Assembly (NCBI RefSeq): GCF_002843175.1
Contig: NZ_PJEO01000004.1
Span: 1-64,000 of the forward strand
Reading direction: 5' to 3'
Origin: Confluentibacter flavum
Lineage (GTDB): Bacteria; Bacteroidota; Bacteroidia; Flavobacteriales; Flavobacteriaceae
Length of the DNA stretch: 64,000 nt
Shown here: positions 16,687-26,387 of the stretch, piece after piece
Numbering within the stretch: the first letter of the stretch is position 1
Layout of the letters: each line of letters begins with the position of its first letter
Notes under the pieces: generated by a model
What the model saw: only the letters and a program-made list of their open reading frames with translations
Database searches by the model: none
What the model was told of the DNA's origin: nothing
Position numbers and translations under genes: made by a program

Positions 16687-16788
16687 ATGGAAAATAAAAG
16701 TAAATTCTTGAATGCGTTTTTCTTAATTTCTTTGATTGTTCTGGTAATTGCTATTGTCACAATTAACATTGTGGTTAATTTTTTCTAG
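16687..16788 (+). CDS. Tiny single-helix membrane peptide (33 residues)
   Basis: An ATG at 16687 opens a 33-codon frame ending TAG at 16788. The product has a charged N terminus (MENKSKF) and one hydrophobic helix (FFLISLIVLVIAIVTINIVV). A hairpin terminator follows 31 bp later, which supports a real short transcript. It resembles the 32-residue peptide at 11127 in size and layout though not in sequence. No function can be given. Confidence 0.4.
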   Translation: MENKSKFLNAFFLISLIVLVIAIVTINIVVNFF

Positions 16789-16819
16789 ATCTATTAGGCA
16801 ATTAAACCATTGTAAGCGA

Positions 16820-16855
16820 AAAGTGCGACACTCTATCGGCCGCACTTTCTTTTTG
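16820..16855 (+). terminator. Terminator ahead of sdhB (convergent)
   Basis: AAAGTGCG (16820-16827) pairs with CGCACTTT (16841-16848), followed by CTTTTTG. It is downstream of the small ORF at 16687. Confidence 0.75.
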
Positions 16856-16875
16856 TAATTATTTTTTTTCAAATT

Positions 16876-17616
16876 CTAAATAGACGCTTTCATTAGCTCT
16901 CTATTCATTCTAGCTATATTTTCTAAAGAAATCCCTTTCGGACATTCTATTTCACAAGCACCAGTATTTGTACAATTTCCAAAACCTTCTAAATCCATTT
17001 GTGCCACCATGTTTCTTACTCGATCTGCAGCTTCTACTTGTCCTTGTGGCAATAAAGCATATTGAGATACCTTAGCACCAACGAATAGCATGGCGCTAGA
17101 GTTTTTACAGGATGCCACACAAGCCCCACAACCAATGCACATGGCTGCATCCATAGCTTCATCGGCTGCATGTTTAGAAATTGGAATGGAATTGGCGTCT
17201 TGGGTATTACCAGATGTGTTAACCGAAATATAACCCCCTGCTTGTTGGATGCGTTCAAAGGAACTTCTATCAACAACCAAATCCTTTATGACAGGAAAAG
17301 CGGTTGCTCTAAATGGTTCTATAGTGATGGTATCCCCATCCTTAAACATGCGCATATGTAATTGGCAAGTGGTTACACCTCTATCTGGGCCATGTGCTTC
17401 ACCATTAATATACATAGAGCACATACCACAAATACCTTCACGACAATCGTGATCAAAAGCAACTGGATCTTCACCTTTATTTACAAGTTGTTCATTCAAA
17501 ACATCCATCATTTCTAAAAAAGACATATGTTCTGAAATTTCAGTAACTTTATAATCCACCATTCGACCCTTTGCCTTTGAGTCTTCTTGTCTCCAAATTT
17601 TTAGTGTTAAATTCAT
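16876..17616 (-). CDS. sdhB: Succinate dehydrogenase/fumarate reductase iron-sulfur subunit
   Basis: The 246-residue electron-transfer subunit of complex II. The plant-type [2Fe-2S] site is CREGICGMC, and the C-terminal ferredoxin-like sites are [13 protein letters not shown] and [15 protein letters not shown], which give the [4Fe-4S] and [3Fe-4S] ligands. I chose the ATG at the complement of 17614-17616 ([12 protein letters not shown]). The frame stays open nine codons further to 17643, but that stretch is translated repeat sequence. It is the last gene of sdhCAB. It takes electrons from SdhA and passes them to the quinone site in the membrane subunit. Confidence 0.95.
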   Translation of the reverse strand: MNLTLKIWRQEDSKAKGRMVDYKVTEISEHMSFLEMMDVLNEQLVNKGEDPVAFDHDCREGICGMCSMYINGEAHGPDRGVTTCQLHMRMFKDGDTITIEPFRATAFPVIKDLVVDRSSFERIQQAGGYISVNTSGNTQDANSIPISKHAADEAMDAAMCIGCGACVASCKNSSAMLFVGAKVSQYALLPQGQVEAADRVRNMVAQMDLEGFGNCTNTGACEIECPKGISLENIARMNRELMKASI

Positions 17617-17622
17617 ATATTT

Positions 17623-17713
17623 TAGTTGTTGGTTGTTGGTCATTGGTTGTTAGCTGTTTGATGTGGTTATACAAATTTTAAACCATCAACTGACAACCAC
17701 AAACCATCAACTA
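17623..17713. repeat. Imperfect inverted repeat between sdhA and sdhB
   Basis: The left arm (17623-17654) is built from TTGTTGGTTGTTGGTCATTG, and the right arm (about 17681-17713) from AACCATCAACTGACAACCAC plus a further AACCATCAAC. Reverse-complemented, the right arm matches the left with scattered mismatches, so the sdhA-sdhB spacer can form a long imperfect hairpin. The sdhA stop codon lies in the right arm. Confidence 0.5.
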
Positions 17714-19723
17714 TTTATAACTACGTTGTTTTAGTTCAATATCTTTAAACTCTAATTCCTCTTTATGTAAAACGGCAGCAGATGGTTCTCCTTTATACTC
17801 CCACGCTGCTACAAAAGCGTACTCTTTATCATTACGTTTTGCTTCTCCTTTTTGTTCTCCATCAAGTTCCACGGATTCTTCCCTAAAATGACCACCGCAA
17901 GATTCGTTACGCATTAAGGCATCTTTAGCAAACAATTCCCCTAACTCTAAAAAGTCTGCAACACGTCCAGCCTTTTCCAATTCAGGATTCATCTCATCTA
18001 ACTTACCAGGTACTTTTACATTTTTCCAGAAATCTTCTCGAAGTTCTTTGATTTCAGCCATGGCTGAAATCAGTCCTTGTGCATTTCTCGACATTCCTAC
18101 CTTATCCCACATAATTTTACCTAATTTTTTGTGGTAGTAATCTACAGAATGTTCTCCTTTATTATTAATGAAGAAATTTAATCGCTCTTTAACATCATTT
18201 TCAGCTTCATCAAATTCTGGAGTGTTCGTTGGAATTTTTCCTGTTCTAATTTCATTTGATAAGTAATCTCCAATGGTATAAGGCAATACAAAATAACCAT
18301 CAGCCAATCCTTGCATTAATGCTGAAGCTCCCAATCTATTGGCACCATGTTCAGAGAAGTTAGCCTCTCCAATACAGTATAAACCATTAACTGTAGTCAT
18401 TAAATTATAATCTACCCAAATACCACCCATGGTGTAATGTGTAGCAGGGTAAATCATCATAGGTGTTTTATAAGGATCTTCATCTACAATTTTCTCATAC
18501 ATTTGGAATAAGTTCCCATATTTTTCTTCTACTATAGCGCGACCTAAGTCATATATTTTTTCCTTGGAAGGATTTTCTAAATTTTGAATTTTAGCTTGAG
18601 TTTTTCCGTAACGTTCGATAGCTGCAGCGAAATCTAAATATACAGCTTCACCAGTTGCATTCACACCAAAACCGGCATCACAACGTTCTTTAGCAGCTCT
18701 AGAAGCCACATCACGAGGTACTAAATTACCAAAAGCTGGATATCTGCGTTCTAAGAAATAATCCCTGTTTTCTTCGGGAATATCCGTCGGTTTCATTTTT
18801 CTCTGTTGAAGAGACTTAGCATCTTCAATATGTTTTGGCACCCAAATACGGCCATCATTCCTTAAAGATTCAGACATCAATGTTAATTTAGATTGATAAT
18901 CTCCTGAACGAGGAATACAAGTAGGATGGATTTGTGTGAAACATGGATTGGCAAAAAATGCGCCTTTTTTATGAATTTTCCAAGCAGCCGTGGCATTACT
19001 TCCCATGGCATTGGTAGACAAATAATATACATTACCATAACCTCCTGTGGCAATAACAACAGCATGAGCTGAATGTCGTTCAATTTCTCCAGTAATCAAA
19101 TTACGAGCTATAATGCCCCTTGCTTTTCCATTAACTTTTACAACATCAAGCATTTCATGACGGTTAAACATTTCTATTTTACCTCGTGCAATTTGTCTGT
19201 TCATTGCTGAATATGCTCCTAGCAATAATTGTTGTCCGGTTTGTCCTTTTGCATAAAACGTTCTGGAAACCAATACGCCACCAAATGACCGATTATCCAA
19301 TAATCCACCATAATCACGCGCAAAAGGAACACCTTGAGCCACGCATTGATCAATAATATTAGCTGATACTTCAGCTAAACGATATACATTAGCTTCACGA
19401 GAACGGTAATCGCCTCCTTTTACAGTATCGTAAAACAATCTGTATGTAGAATCACCATCACCCATGTAGTTTTTAGCAGCATTGATACCACCTTGGGCAG
19501 CGATTGAATGCGCACGACGCGGGGAATCTTGATAAGCAAATGCTTTTACATTATAACCTAATTCAGCTAAAGTAGCCGCGGCTGAACCACCAGCTAAACC
19601 AGTTCCAACTACGATGACATCAATATGACGTTTATTAGCCGGATTTACTAAATTGATATGATTTTTATAATCTGTCCATTTATCTTTAATTGGACCTTCA
19701 GGTATTTTTGAATTTAAAGCCAT
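17711..19723 (-). CDS. sdhA: Succinate dehydrogenase/fumarate reductase flavoprotein subunit
   Basis: The 670-residue catalytic subunit that oxidises succinate to fumarate with covalently bound FAD. The dinucleotide-binding motif is [19 protein letters not shown] near residue 40. The FAD-attachment segment is [20 protein letters not shown]. Further family blocks are [29 protein letters not shown] and [21 protein letters not shown] chose the ATG at the complement of 19721-19723 ([10 protein letters not shown]); an earlier start at 19762 would overlap sdhC. The long C-terminal domain is typical of the Bacteroidota and epsilon-type enzymes. It is the middle gene of sdhCAB. Confidence 0.95.
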   Translation of the reverse strand: MALNSKIPEGPIKDKWTDYKNHINLVNPANKRHIDVIVVGTGLAGGSAAATLAELGYNVKAFAYQDSPRRAHSIAAQGGINAAKNYMGDGDSTYRLFYDTVKGGDYRSREANVYRLAEVSANIIDQCVAQGVPFARDYGGLLDNRSFGGVLVSRTFYAKGQTGQQLLLGAYSAMNRQIARGKIEMFNRHEMLDVVKVNGKARGIIARNLITGEIERHSAHAVVIATGGYGNVYYLSTNAMGSNATAAWKIHKKGAFFANPCFTQIHPTCIPRSGDYQSKLTLMSESLRNDGRIWVPKHIEDAKSLQQRKMKPTDIPEENRDYFLERRYPAFGNLVPRDVASRAAKERCDAGFGVNATGEAVYLDFAAAIERYGKTQAKIQNLENPSKEKIYDLGRAIVEEKYGNLFQMYEKIVDEDPYKTPMMIYPATHYTMGGIWVDYNLMTTVNGLYCIGEANFSEHGANRLGASALMQGLADGYFVLPYTIGDYLSNEIRTGKIPTNTPEFDEAENDVKERLNFFINNKGEHSVDYYHKKLGKIMWDKVGMSRNAQGLISAMAEIKELREDFWKNVKVPGKLDEMNPELEKAGRVADFLELGELFAKDALMRNESCGGHFREESVELDGEQKGEAKRNDKEYAFVAAWEYKGEPSAAVLHKEELEFKDIELKQRSYK

Positions 19724-19733
19724 ATTTCTAAGA

Positions 19734-20411
19734 TTAATGGTTAAAGTGATGATACAAAGCAATAAATATAAATCCTAGTGGGATTAAAATTGAATATGCT
19801 TTTCCTATGCTTTGCAAACTTTTCTTTCTTATTGTTGAACCTCCCATAGATTGGAAAGCTGATGCAAAACCATGCATTAAATGCAGTGATAAAAATATAA
19901 ATGCTATAACATAAGCACCAACCCTAATTGGGCTAACAAATTTTTCTTGCAATTCGTGGAAGTATCGGTATCCTTCAACCCCTTCATGCACACCAGACAT
20001 ATCGCCTTGTATGTATTTGGTATTGATTTCAGGAAACCAAAAATCAATAAAGTGTAAAATAATAAATGCCAAGATTACCAATCCAGTATAAATCATGTTT
20101 CTACTCATCCAAGTAGAATTGGCAGATCCATTGTTTTTCACATAAGAAATTTGTCTTGCTTTGTTGTTCCTAATTTCAAGTATAAATCCCATAATAAAGT
20201 GAAATACAACACCAAAAATTAAAACAGGTTGTAATACAAATTGTATTAAAAAGTTTGTTCCCATGAAATGGGAAACCTCATTAAATGCATTTTCACTAAA
20301 AACAGACAAAATATTTATGGCGAAATGCTGAAGTAAGAAAAACATAAGAAACAAAGCCGAAAGTGCCATGGCTACTTTTCTTCCAATCGAAGATTTAAAA
20401 AATCCACTCAT
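19734..20411 (-). CDS. sdhC: Succinate dehydrogenase cytochrome b subunit
   Basis: A 225-residue membrane anchor of complex II of the single-subunit, di-heme b558 type. Five hydrophobic helices are visible, with candidate heme His residues in [31 protein letters not shown] and [12 protein letters not shown]. There is no separate sdhD, which is normal for this class. It is the first gene of the operon, 10 bp before sdhA, with a good promoter upstream. Confidence 0.93.
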   Translation of the reverse strand: MSGFFKSSIGRKVAMALSALFLMFFLLQHFAINILSVFSENAFNEVSHFMGTNFLIQFVLQPVLIFGVVFHFIMGFILEIRNNKARQISYVKNNGSANSTWMSRNMIYTGLVILAFIILHFIDFWFPEINTKYIQGDMSGVHEGVEGYRYFHELQEKFVSPIRVGAYVIAFIFLSLHLMHGFASAFQSMGGSTIRKKSLQSIGKAYSILIPLGFIFIALYHHFNH

Positions 20412-20437
20412 TTTTTTGAAGTTATTTTATAAGAATA

Positions 20438-20468
20438 CAAATGTAAGTTAGGTTAAGGTTTCAGACAA
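20438..20468 (-). promoter_or_regulatory. Promoter of sdhCAB
   Basis: On the minus strand TTG (20466-20468), a 20-bp spacer and TACATTTG (20438-20445) match the Bacteroidota housekeeping consensus TTG-N17-23-TANNTTTG, about 26 bp ahead of the sdhC start. Confidence 0.65.
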
Positions 20469-20526
20469 CAAACATTTATCATGTTTTCGTTATTTAGAAT
20501 GATTTTAAATTTTTTATAGAAAAAAA

Positions 20527-21759
20527 TTAAAAATTAAAACGAGGGTTAACAATGGTATTGTATATTGAACCGAAAGAATAGCTAATACCAATCCTGAGGG
20601 AATATTCAAACCCGGAAGCAAGTTGCTGTTGGCGCAATAGTAATTCTTCCAAGGATACATCTCCGGCAGGTAAGTTTATTTGATTACTGACTATACGATA
20701 ATTACCATTAATATTTAAATTAAAGCCTTTAAACACCCTTATGCTGGTGCCGAGGTAAAACCTAAAAGCATTTAAGGTAGTATCGTTTAAATATTGCTCG
20801 AAGGAAGCTTCTGCAAAAATATTCCCCCATCTTTTATTAACCGTGCCCCCCAAAATTACTTCATGCTCCCAGAGGTGCTCATCATCTTTTGCAAAAACTG
20901 AAGTTTCAATATATTCATTATAGATCATTCCATTTCTATAGGATAGCACCAGCTGCTTTTCTGCTGATTTTGAATAATCAAAAAAGTTGAACTCGATTGC
21001 AGGTTTTAATTCCCAATAAAAATCCTGATTGCTGTAAACTGAAGAACCTATTCTGCCAAAAGCTCCAACAGACCAGTTTCCTCCAATGCTAATAACATCA
21101 CTAATTCTAATATCTTTTGATTGCCTTATAGCGTTTATTTCCTCATTTTCATAATTAAAAGTAGATTTATTTTCACTATAACTAGCTCTAATTGAAAACT
21201 TATTCTGTTCTGTAACTCTTTTTGCTGATGCGCTGAAGTCCACATCCAATTGTTTTCGTTGTTGTTCACCATCAATGTCGCCTCTGGCATTTAATTCAAA
21301 CACCCAATAATTCCAAGGGTCATCAACCACTTCCTCTTCACCTTGCCCCTCCCTTTTATTAACAGTTATTGTAACAACATCTGTTTGCTCCCTCTTCAGC
21401 CAGTATCTAACCAACCCTAGCTTTATAAAATTTAATATTCTATTACGAACATCATCATTGGTCATATTCGAATCTGTTGAAAAACTTATTTTATCCGATA
21501 GATACTCCAATTCGTTTTTCCCGATAAAATCTATGTCATACAAACTGCCGCCGCTGCCATTTATTTGTCTTACAAAAAAGAGATGGACATCAGCAAAATT
21601 TTGATCCCTAACAAATTCTACATTATTAAGGTTTTGTTTAATATAGGTATTATCACAAAAATCACAATCCAAGAAAACCCTTACAGTAGAATTACTATCT
21701 TGAGAAAAAGATTGAAAAGCAAAACAAAAAATTATAATGGTAAGTAGTAGTTTAGTCAT
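20527..21759 (-). CDS. Outer-membrane beta-barrel protein with N-terminal soluble domain
   Basis: A 410-residue protein with signal peptide ending FQSFSQ. Residues about 25-135 form a soluble domain with a CDFC pair near residue 32 and alternating strands and helices. It recalls the small alpha/beta modules that precede barrels in the outer membrane. After an acidic linker (GQGEEEVVDDP), the rest alternates polar and aromatic residues in strand-length blocks and ends SIYNTIVNPRFNF, an outer-membrane C terminus. The family is not one I can name. It stands alone, downstream of a region divergent from the aminopeptidase gene. Confidence 0.72.
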   Translation of the reverse strand: MTKLLLTIIIFCFAFQSFSQDSNSTVRVFLDCDFCDNTYIKQNLNNVEFVRDQNFADVHLFFVRQINGSGGSLYDIDFIGKNELEYLSDKISFSTDSNMTNDDVRNRILNFIKLGLVRYWLKREQTDVVTITVNKREGQGEEEVVDDPWNYWVFELNARGDIDGEQQRKQLDVDFSASAKRVTEQNKFSIRASYSENKSTFNYENEEINAIRQSKDIRISDVISIGGNWSVGAFGRIGSSVYSNQDFYWELKPAIEFNFFDYSKSAEKQLVLSYRNGMIYNEYIETSVFAKDDEHLWEHEVILGGTVNKRWGNIFAEASFEQYLNDTTLNAFRFYLGTSIRVFKGFNLNINGNYRIVSNQINLPAGDVSLEELLLRQQQLASGFEYSLRIGISYSFGSIYNTIVNPRFNF

Positions 21760-21918
21760 GGTGAGTAGTAATTAAGCATAAGAAATTAAATTTTCCGAAA
21801 CTATGTAATATAATGCTTTTAAAAGGCTCAAACAGGTTTTTTTAACATTTTATTAAGTTACTTAATAAATTTATAAATATAATTTGCTTTTTTTACTTTT
21901 ACATGAAAAAAATATTTT

Positions 21919-23211
21919 ATGAAATACCATCCCATAAACAATTCACTATTTATTAAAAATCGTAAAAATTTCATAGCTAAAATGAAACCTAATAGTTTAG
22001 CTATATTTAATTCTAACGATATTTATCCTATTAGTGCCGATAGTACCTTGCCTTTTGAGCAGCACAGAGACATTTTTTATTTAAGTGGCATTGACCAAGA
22101 AGAAAGCATGTTGGTTTTGTTTCCCGACTGTCCTAAAGAAAAGCATCGTGAAATTTTATTTCTAAAAGAAACTAATGAACATATTGCAATTTGGGAAGGC
22201 GAAAAACTAACCAAAGAAGCCGCTTTTGAGGTTTCTGGAATTCATACCGTTTATTGGCTTAATGATATGGAAAAAACCTTGCATGAACTTATGACGCAAT
22301 GCGAAACGGTTTATATAAATACCAATGAACATTATAGATCTTCTTTAGAAACTGAAACGAGAGAAGATCGCTTTACAAAATGGCTTAAAAATAAATATCC
22401 TGCGCATTCGGTTGCCAAAAGCAATCCCATATTACAAGGATTACGTTCTGTAAAAGACCCAATTGAAATCGATTTAATACAACAAGCTTGTAATATTACG
22501 GAAAAAGGATTCCGTTGTATCTTGAATTTTGTAAAGCCCAATGTTTGGGAATATGAAATTGAAGCGGAATTTATTCACGAGTTCATGAAAAACCGTTCCA
22601 AAAAATTTGCTTACACGCCCATTATTGCTTCTGGAAATAATGCCAACGTGTTGCATTACATTGAAAACAATCAGCAATGCAAAGCAGGCGATTTATTGTT
22701 AATGGATGTTGCCGCTGAATATGCAAATTATTCCAGTGATATGACCAGAACTATTCCTGTTTCAGGGAAATTTACAACTAGACAAAAGGATGTTTATAAT
22801 GCTGTAAACCGAGTAAAAAACGACGCAACAAAAATGTTAACACCAGGAACGCTTTGGGCCGATTATCATGTTGAAGTGGGTAAACTTATGACTTCGGAAT
22901 TATTAAGTTTAGGGTTATTAGATAAAGCCGATTTGCAAAATGAAAATTCAGAATGGCCGGCTTATAAAAAATATTTTATGCACGGCACATCTCATCACAT
23001 GGGTTTAGATACGCATGACTACGGCATTTTAACAGAACCCATGCAAGCCAATATGGTATTTACTGTAGAACCCGCAATTTATATTCCTGCCGAAGGATTT
23101 GGAATTCGATTAGAAGACAATGTTGTTATTCAAGAAGCGGGAGAACCATTTAATTTAATGAAAAACATTCCTATTGAAGTTGATGAGATTGAATCTTTAA
23201 TGAATCCTTAA
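21919..23211 (+). CDS. Aminopeptidase P family protein (M24B)
   Basis: A 430-residue Xaa-Pro aminopeptidase that removes N-terminal residues preceding proline. An AMP_N domain (about 1-165) is followed by the pita-bread M24 domain. Metal ligands are visible in LLMDVAAEYANYSSDMTRTI (two Asp), MHGTSHHMGLDTHD (His), FTVEPAIYIP (Glu) and IRLEDNVVI (Glu). Length fits PepP. No signal peptide is present. It is expressed alone and ends in a convergent terminator. Confidence 0.92.
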   Translation: MKYHPINNSLFIKNRKNFIAKMKPNSLAIFNSNDIYPISADSTLPFEQHRDIFYLSGIDQEESMLVLFPDCPKEKHREILFLKETNEHIAIWEGEKLTKEAAFEVSGIHTVYWLNDMEKTLHELMTQCETVYINTNEHYRSSLETETREDRFTKWLKNKYPAHSVAKSNPILQGLRSVKDPIEIDLIQQACNITEKGFRCILNFVKPNVWEYEIEAEFIHEFMKNRSKKFAYTPIIASGNNANVLHYIENNQQCKAGDLLLMDVAAEYANYSSDMTRTIPVSGKFTTRQKDVYNAVNRVKNDATKMLTPGTLWADYHVEVGKLMTSELLSLGLLDKADLQNENSEWPAYKKYFMHGTSHHMGLDTHDYGILTEPMQANMVFTVEPAIYIPAEGFGIRLEDNVVIQEAGEPFNLMKNIPIEVDEIESLMNP

Positions 23212-23221
23212 AAAAACAAAA

Positions 23222-23246
23222 AGGCCGTTTTAAAGAAAAACGGCCT
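23222..23246 (-). terminator. Terminator between aminopeptidase P and aspartokinase
   Basis: AGGCCGTTTT (23222-23231) pairs with AAAACGGCCT (23237-23246). On the minus strand it is followed by TTTTTGTTTTTTT, so it mainly serves the aspartokinase transcript. Confidence 0.8.
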
Positions 23247-23275
23247 ATAGCTAATTTACTAAATAGAAGTGTAAT

Positions 23276-24598
23276 TTAAAGAGTGACTAATTCAAATAAA
23301 TAATCGTTTAGTTTTCTTAGCGTGTTAATTTTATCTTTTGAACGAACCAATAGAGAGATATTATTGTTACTACCTCCATAAGAAATCATTCTAATTTTTA
23401 CGTCTTGAAGTATTTGGAACATTTTATAGGTGTCTTCATGATTTACAATGGAGTGTCCTACTAAACATATAATACTTTGGTCTTTATCTACTTCAATTGA
23501 AGCAAATTTTTCTAATTCCGTAATAATCTTATTTAAATTTTTATCATCATCAATCGTTAATGATACAGCAACTTCCGAAGTCGTAATCATATCAATGGAT
23601 GTTTCATAAACTTCAAAAATTTCAAATACTTTTTTTAAGAAACCATGTGCTTGTAACATTCTGCCAGACTTAATTTTTATGGCAGTAATATTGTCTTTAG
23701 CCGCAATGGCCTTAATACCATTTTCGCTAGTATCGCTAGAAATTAGTGTGCCGTAAGCACTTGGATTCATGGTGTTTTTAAGTCGGACAGGAATATGGTC
23801 TTCTCTAACGGGAGTTACCGTTTGCGGGTGTAATATCTTGGCTCCAAAATAGGCCAATTCCGCAGCTTCATCAAATGAAAGATTTGAAATTGGTCGCGTA
23901 TTTTCAACATATCTTGGATCGTTATTATGCATCCCATCAATGTCTGTCCAAATTTGCACCTCCTCAGCCTTTAAAACAGCTCCAATAATGGTTGCGGAAT
24001 AATCACTTCCTCCTCTTTGCAAATTTGATATATCGCCGTTTTCATCTAAACAAATAAACCCTTGGGTAATGTATATTTCTGATTTTGGCGCATTATTTAT
24101 AACCGTTACTATGTCCTTTTTAATAGATACTAAGTCTGGATCTTTAAATTTATCTATTCGCATAAAATCTAAAGCTGGCAATAACGCAGAACTTACGCCT
24201 TCTTGCTCTAAAAAGCAATTAAACATATATGTAGAAAGTAATTCACCTTGGGCTAGAATAGCATTTTCAAGAATTTTCGAATAATCTTTATAGGTGCATT
24301 CAACCAAAAAAGTAAAAACACTTGTAATATAATCTTTAGTCTTTTTGTTTAAGGATTGATTCGTAAGAAGTCCATCTACTACATTAAAATAATGCTCATG
24401 GAGTTTATTAATTGTATCAATAGATTTATTGGGTTCTTTATATTCAATATCCTTCGCAATAGCAACCAAAGTATTGGTAGTGCCCGACATAGCCGATAGC
24501 ACAACTAGTTTTTGCTCGCCATCATTAATGATGCTTTTTACGTTTTTTATATTTTCAGTGGAACCCACAGAAGTCCCTCCAAACTTTAATACTTTCAT
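23276..24598 (-). CDS. Aspartate kinase
   Basis: A 440-residue monofunctional aspartokinase, the first step (aspartate to aspartyl phosphate) of lysine, threonine and methionine synthesis. N-terminal KFGGTSVGS (ATP/aspartate site), LQRGGSDYSATIIGAVL and EVQIWTDIDGMHNNDPRYV identify the kinase domain. Two ACT domains follow (about 300-440). I chose the ATG at the complement of 24596-24598 (MKVLKFGGTS); the open frame extends 15 codons further without support. A candidate -7 box TACTTTTG lies at the complement of 24622-24629. The divergent neighbour is an ACT-like protein. Confidence 0.93.
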   Translation of the reverse strand: MKVLKFGGTSVGSTENIKNVKSIINDGEQKLVVLSAMSGTTNTLVAIAKDIEYKEPNKSIDTINKLHEHYFNVVDGLLTNQSLNKKTKDYITSVFTFLVECTYKDYSKILENAILAQGELLSTYMFNCFLEQEGVSSALLPALDFMRIDKFKDPDLVSIKKDIVTVINNAPKSEIYITQGFICLDENGDISNLQRGGSDYSATIIGAVLKAEEVQIWTDIDGMHNNDPRYVENTRPISNLSFDEAAELAYFGAKILHPQTVTPVREDHIPVRLKNTMNPSAYGTLISSDTSENGIKAIAAKDNITAIKIKSGRMLQAHGFLKKVFEIFEVYETSIDMITTSEVAVSLTIDDDKNLNKIITELEKFASIEVDKDQSIICLVGHSIVNHEDTYKMFQILQDVKIRMISYGGSNNNISLLVRSKDKINTLRKLNDYLFELVTL

Positions 24599-24845
24599 AT
24601 ATTTATTCAAAAAATACAGTGCAAAAGTAACTTTCAATTTCAAATTAGCTATATTTTTATAAAAAATTGTTTATTTTAGCACAAATTGTTAAATAATTAA
24701 CACGAAATATCGATTTCTAAACTTGTTTTAAAGAAAAAGATACTGAATGTTGCGTGTGACCTTTAATGAAACAATAAAATATAGCAAATGATACACCCTT
24801 GAGAACCACATTCACACACACGAGGATGATTATTCAGGGTGTTCC

Positions 24846-24863
24846 TCCCGATAGCTATCGGGA
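24846..24863. repeat. Palindrome TCCCGATAGCTATCGGGA
   Basis: A perfect 18-bp palindrome 30 bp before the 24893 gene. Its core recurs inside the frr terminator at 49632-49663, so this looks like a dispersed palindromic repeat of the genome. Confidence 0.6.
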
Positions 24864-24892
24864 TGCCCAAATTAAAACTATAATATAAACAG

Positions 24893-25549
24893 ATGAAAAC
24901 GGTATCCAACTGTGTTGAAGACATTTTAATTACCCAACCATACCTAGAAGAAGCTCTTTCCAGGAACATTATAAACTTTAGCGCATTGGCCCTTGAGCTA
25001 ACAGAGCCAATAAGCAACATGTTAAAAAAAGATGTAAAACCGGGTGCCATCATGATGGCGTTAAGACGGTATAACCCACCTATGGCATTAACCAATTCTG
25101 TTAAAATGAAAAAATATATGCAGAATTTAGGAGATATAACGGTTAGATCTAATTTAACGGACTTTACAATTAAAAACTCTGAAACTATTATTGACAATCA
25201 TGCAAAAATTTTAGAGCGTATAAATCAAGAATCCAAATTATTCTATACGTTCACCAGAGGTATTCATGAAAGTAACTTTATTATTTCCAGTAGTTTAAAG
25301 GAGTTTATTCAAGAAAATTTAAAAAATGAAACCTTTATAGCTTCTCAAGATGGCTTATCTGCAATTAGCATCAATTTACCTCAAGACAATTCTAAAATTT
25401 CAGGATTGTACTATCACTTTTTTAAGCGATTGGCATGGGAAGGTATTGTTTTATACGAAGTGATTTCAACGACTAATGAGTTTACTATTTTAGTGGAAGA
25501 TGAGTTTGTAGATAAAGCGTTCGCTGCGATTAAAAAACTAAAAAATTAA
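24893..25549 (+). CDS. ACT-like domain protein beside aspartokinase
   Basis: A 218-residue cytoplasmic protein. The N-terminal half has a conserved helical part (CVEDILITQPYLEEALSRNI, then LKKDVKPGAIMMALRRY). The C-terminal half (about 150-218) reads GLSAISINLPQDNSKISG, ILYEVISTTNEFTILVEDE (after YHFFKRLAWEGIV) and KAFAAIKKL, the strand-helix pattern of an ACT domain. Proteins of this kind are often annotated in Flavobacteriaceae as aspartokinase-like ACT proteins, but the kinase domain is absent. Divergent placement next to aspartokinase suggests a regulatory link, which is inference. The stop codon abuts the next gene's ATG. Confidence 0.7.
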   Translation: MKTVSNCVEDILITQPYLEEALSRNIINFSALALELTEPISNMLKKDVKPGAIMMALRRYNPPMALTNSVKMKKYMQNLGDITVRSNLTDFTIKNSETIIDNHAKILERINQESKLFYTFTRGIHESNFIISSSLKEFIQENLKNETFIASQDGLSAISINLPQDNSKISGLYYHFFKRLAWEGIVLYEVISTTNEFTILVEDEFVDKAFAAIKKLKN

Positions 25550-26326
25550 ATGGTTTTAGAATACAAAGGCATCTCTATTTTTTACACTGATTCTGGCAAA
25601 GGGAATCCTGTTATTTTGCTTCATGGGTTTTTAGAAAACATCTCTATGTGGAATCATTTTATTCCGAAACTATCACAAAATAACAGAGTCATTTGTATAG
25701 ATTTATTAGGACATGGTAAAACCGGTTGTTTAGGTTACATACACACCATGGAGCTTATGGCCGAATCTGTTGAGGCCGTTCTTAATCATTTAGAAATCAA
25801 TAAATCCATCTTTATAGGGCACTCTATGGGTGGTTATGTGGCACTAGCGTTTGCTGAAAAAAAACCTGAGGCTGTTAGTGGATTGTGCTTGATGAATTCA
25901 ACGGCTATTGCTGATAGTCAAGAAAAAAAGATTAACAGAGATAGAGCTGTTATTGCCGTAAAACAAAACTACAGAACGTTTATAAGAATGGCTGTTTCCA
26001 ATTTATTCAGACCAAAGAATAGAATTATTTTTTCTGATAAAATAAATGAAGTCATAAATGAGGCACTTCAAACACCATTACAAGGTGTTGTTGCCGCTTT
26101 AGAAGGCATGAAAATTAGAAAGAATCGAGAATTTTTATTGCATACAGGTACTTTTAATAAATTGATGATTATTGGTAAAAAAGATCCTGCTTTAGACTAC
26201 ATGTCTTTAATTGAACAAATTAAAAAAACAGATGTAAAAATGGTAGAATTTCCCGATGGACATATGAGCCATATTGAAAATGAAAGTAAATTACTTCACG
26301 AAATAATGCATTTCATCGAAAATTAA
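25550..26326 (+). CDS. Alpha/beta hydrolase
   Basis: A 258-residue alpha/beta hydrolase fold enzyme. The oxyanion motif is VILLHGFLEN (about 22-31), the nucleophile elbow is FIGHSMGGYVAL (Ser near 98) and the C-terminal catalytic His is in DGHMSHIENES. The acid is probably Asp in IGKKDPALDY. It is a single-domain, cytoplasmic type; the substrate cannot be inferred. Its ATG directly follows the TAA of the ACT-like gene, so the two form an operon. Confidence 0.9.
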   Translation: MVLEYKGISIFYTDSGKGNPVILLHGFLENISMWNHFIPKLSQNNRVICIDLLGHGKTGCLGYIHTMELMAESVEAVLNHLEINKSIFIGHSMGGYVALAFAEKKPEAVSGLCLMNSTAIADSQEKKINRDRAVIAVKQNYRTFIRMAVSNLFRPKNRIIFSDKINEVINEALQTPLQGVVAALEGMKIRKNREFLLHTGTFNKLMIIGKKDPALDYMSLIEQIKKTDVKMVEFPDGHMSHIENESKLLHEIMHFIEN

Positions 26327-26387
26327 TTGCTTTTGTCGTATTATTGGATTTTTTGATTATATTTAAAGACCAATAAATTATCAACCG

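Noticed and set aside
17617-17643. A longer sdhB start
   Set aside because: The extra nine codons come from the inverted repeat; the usual SdhB start is at 17616.
24763-25197. A 144-codon minus-strand frame
   Set aside because: It is antisense to the start of the ACT-like gene and contains the palindrome; no family match or coding composition.
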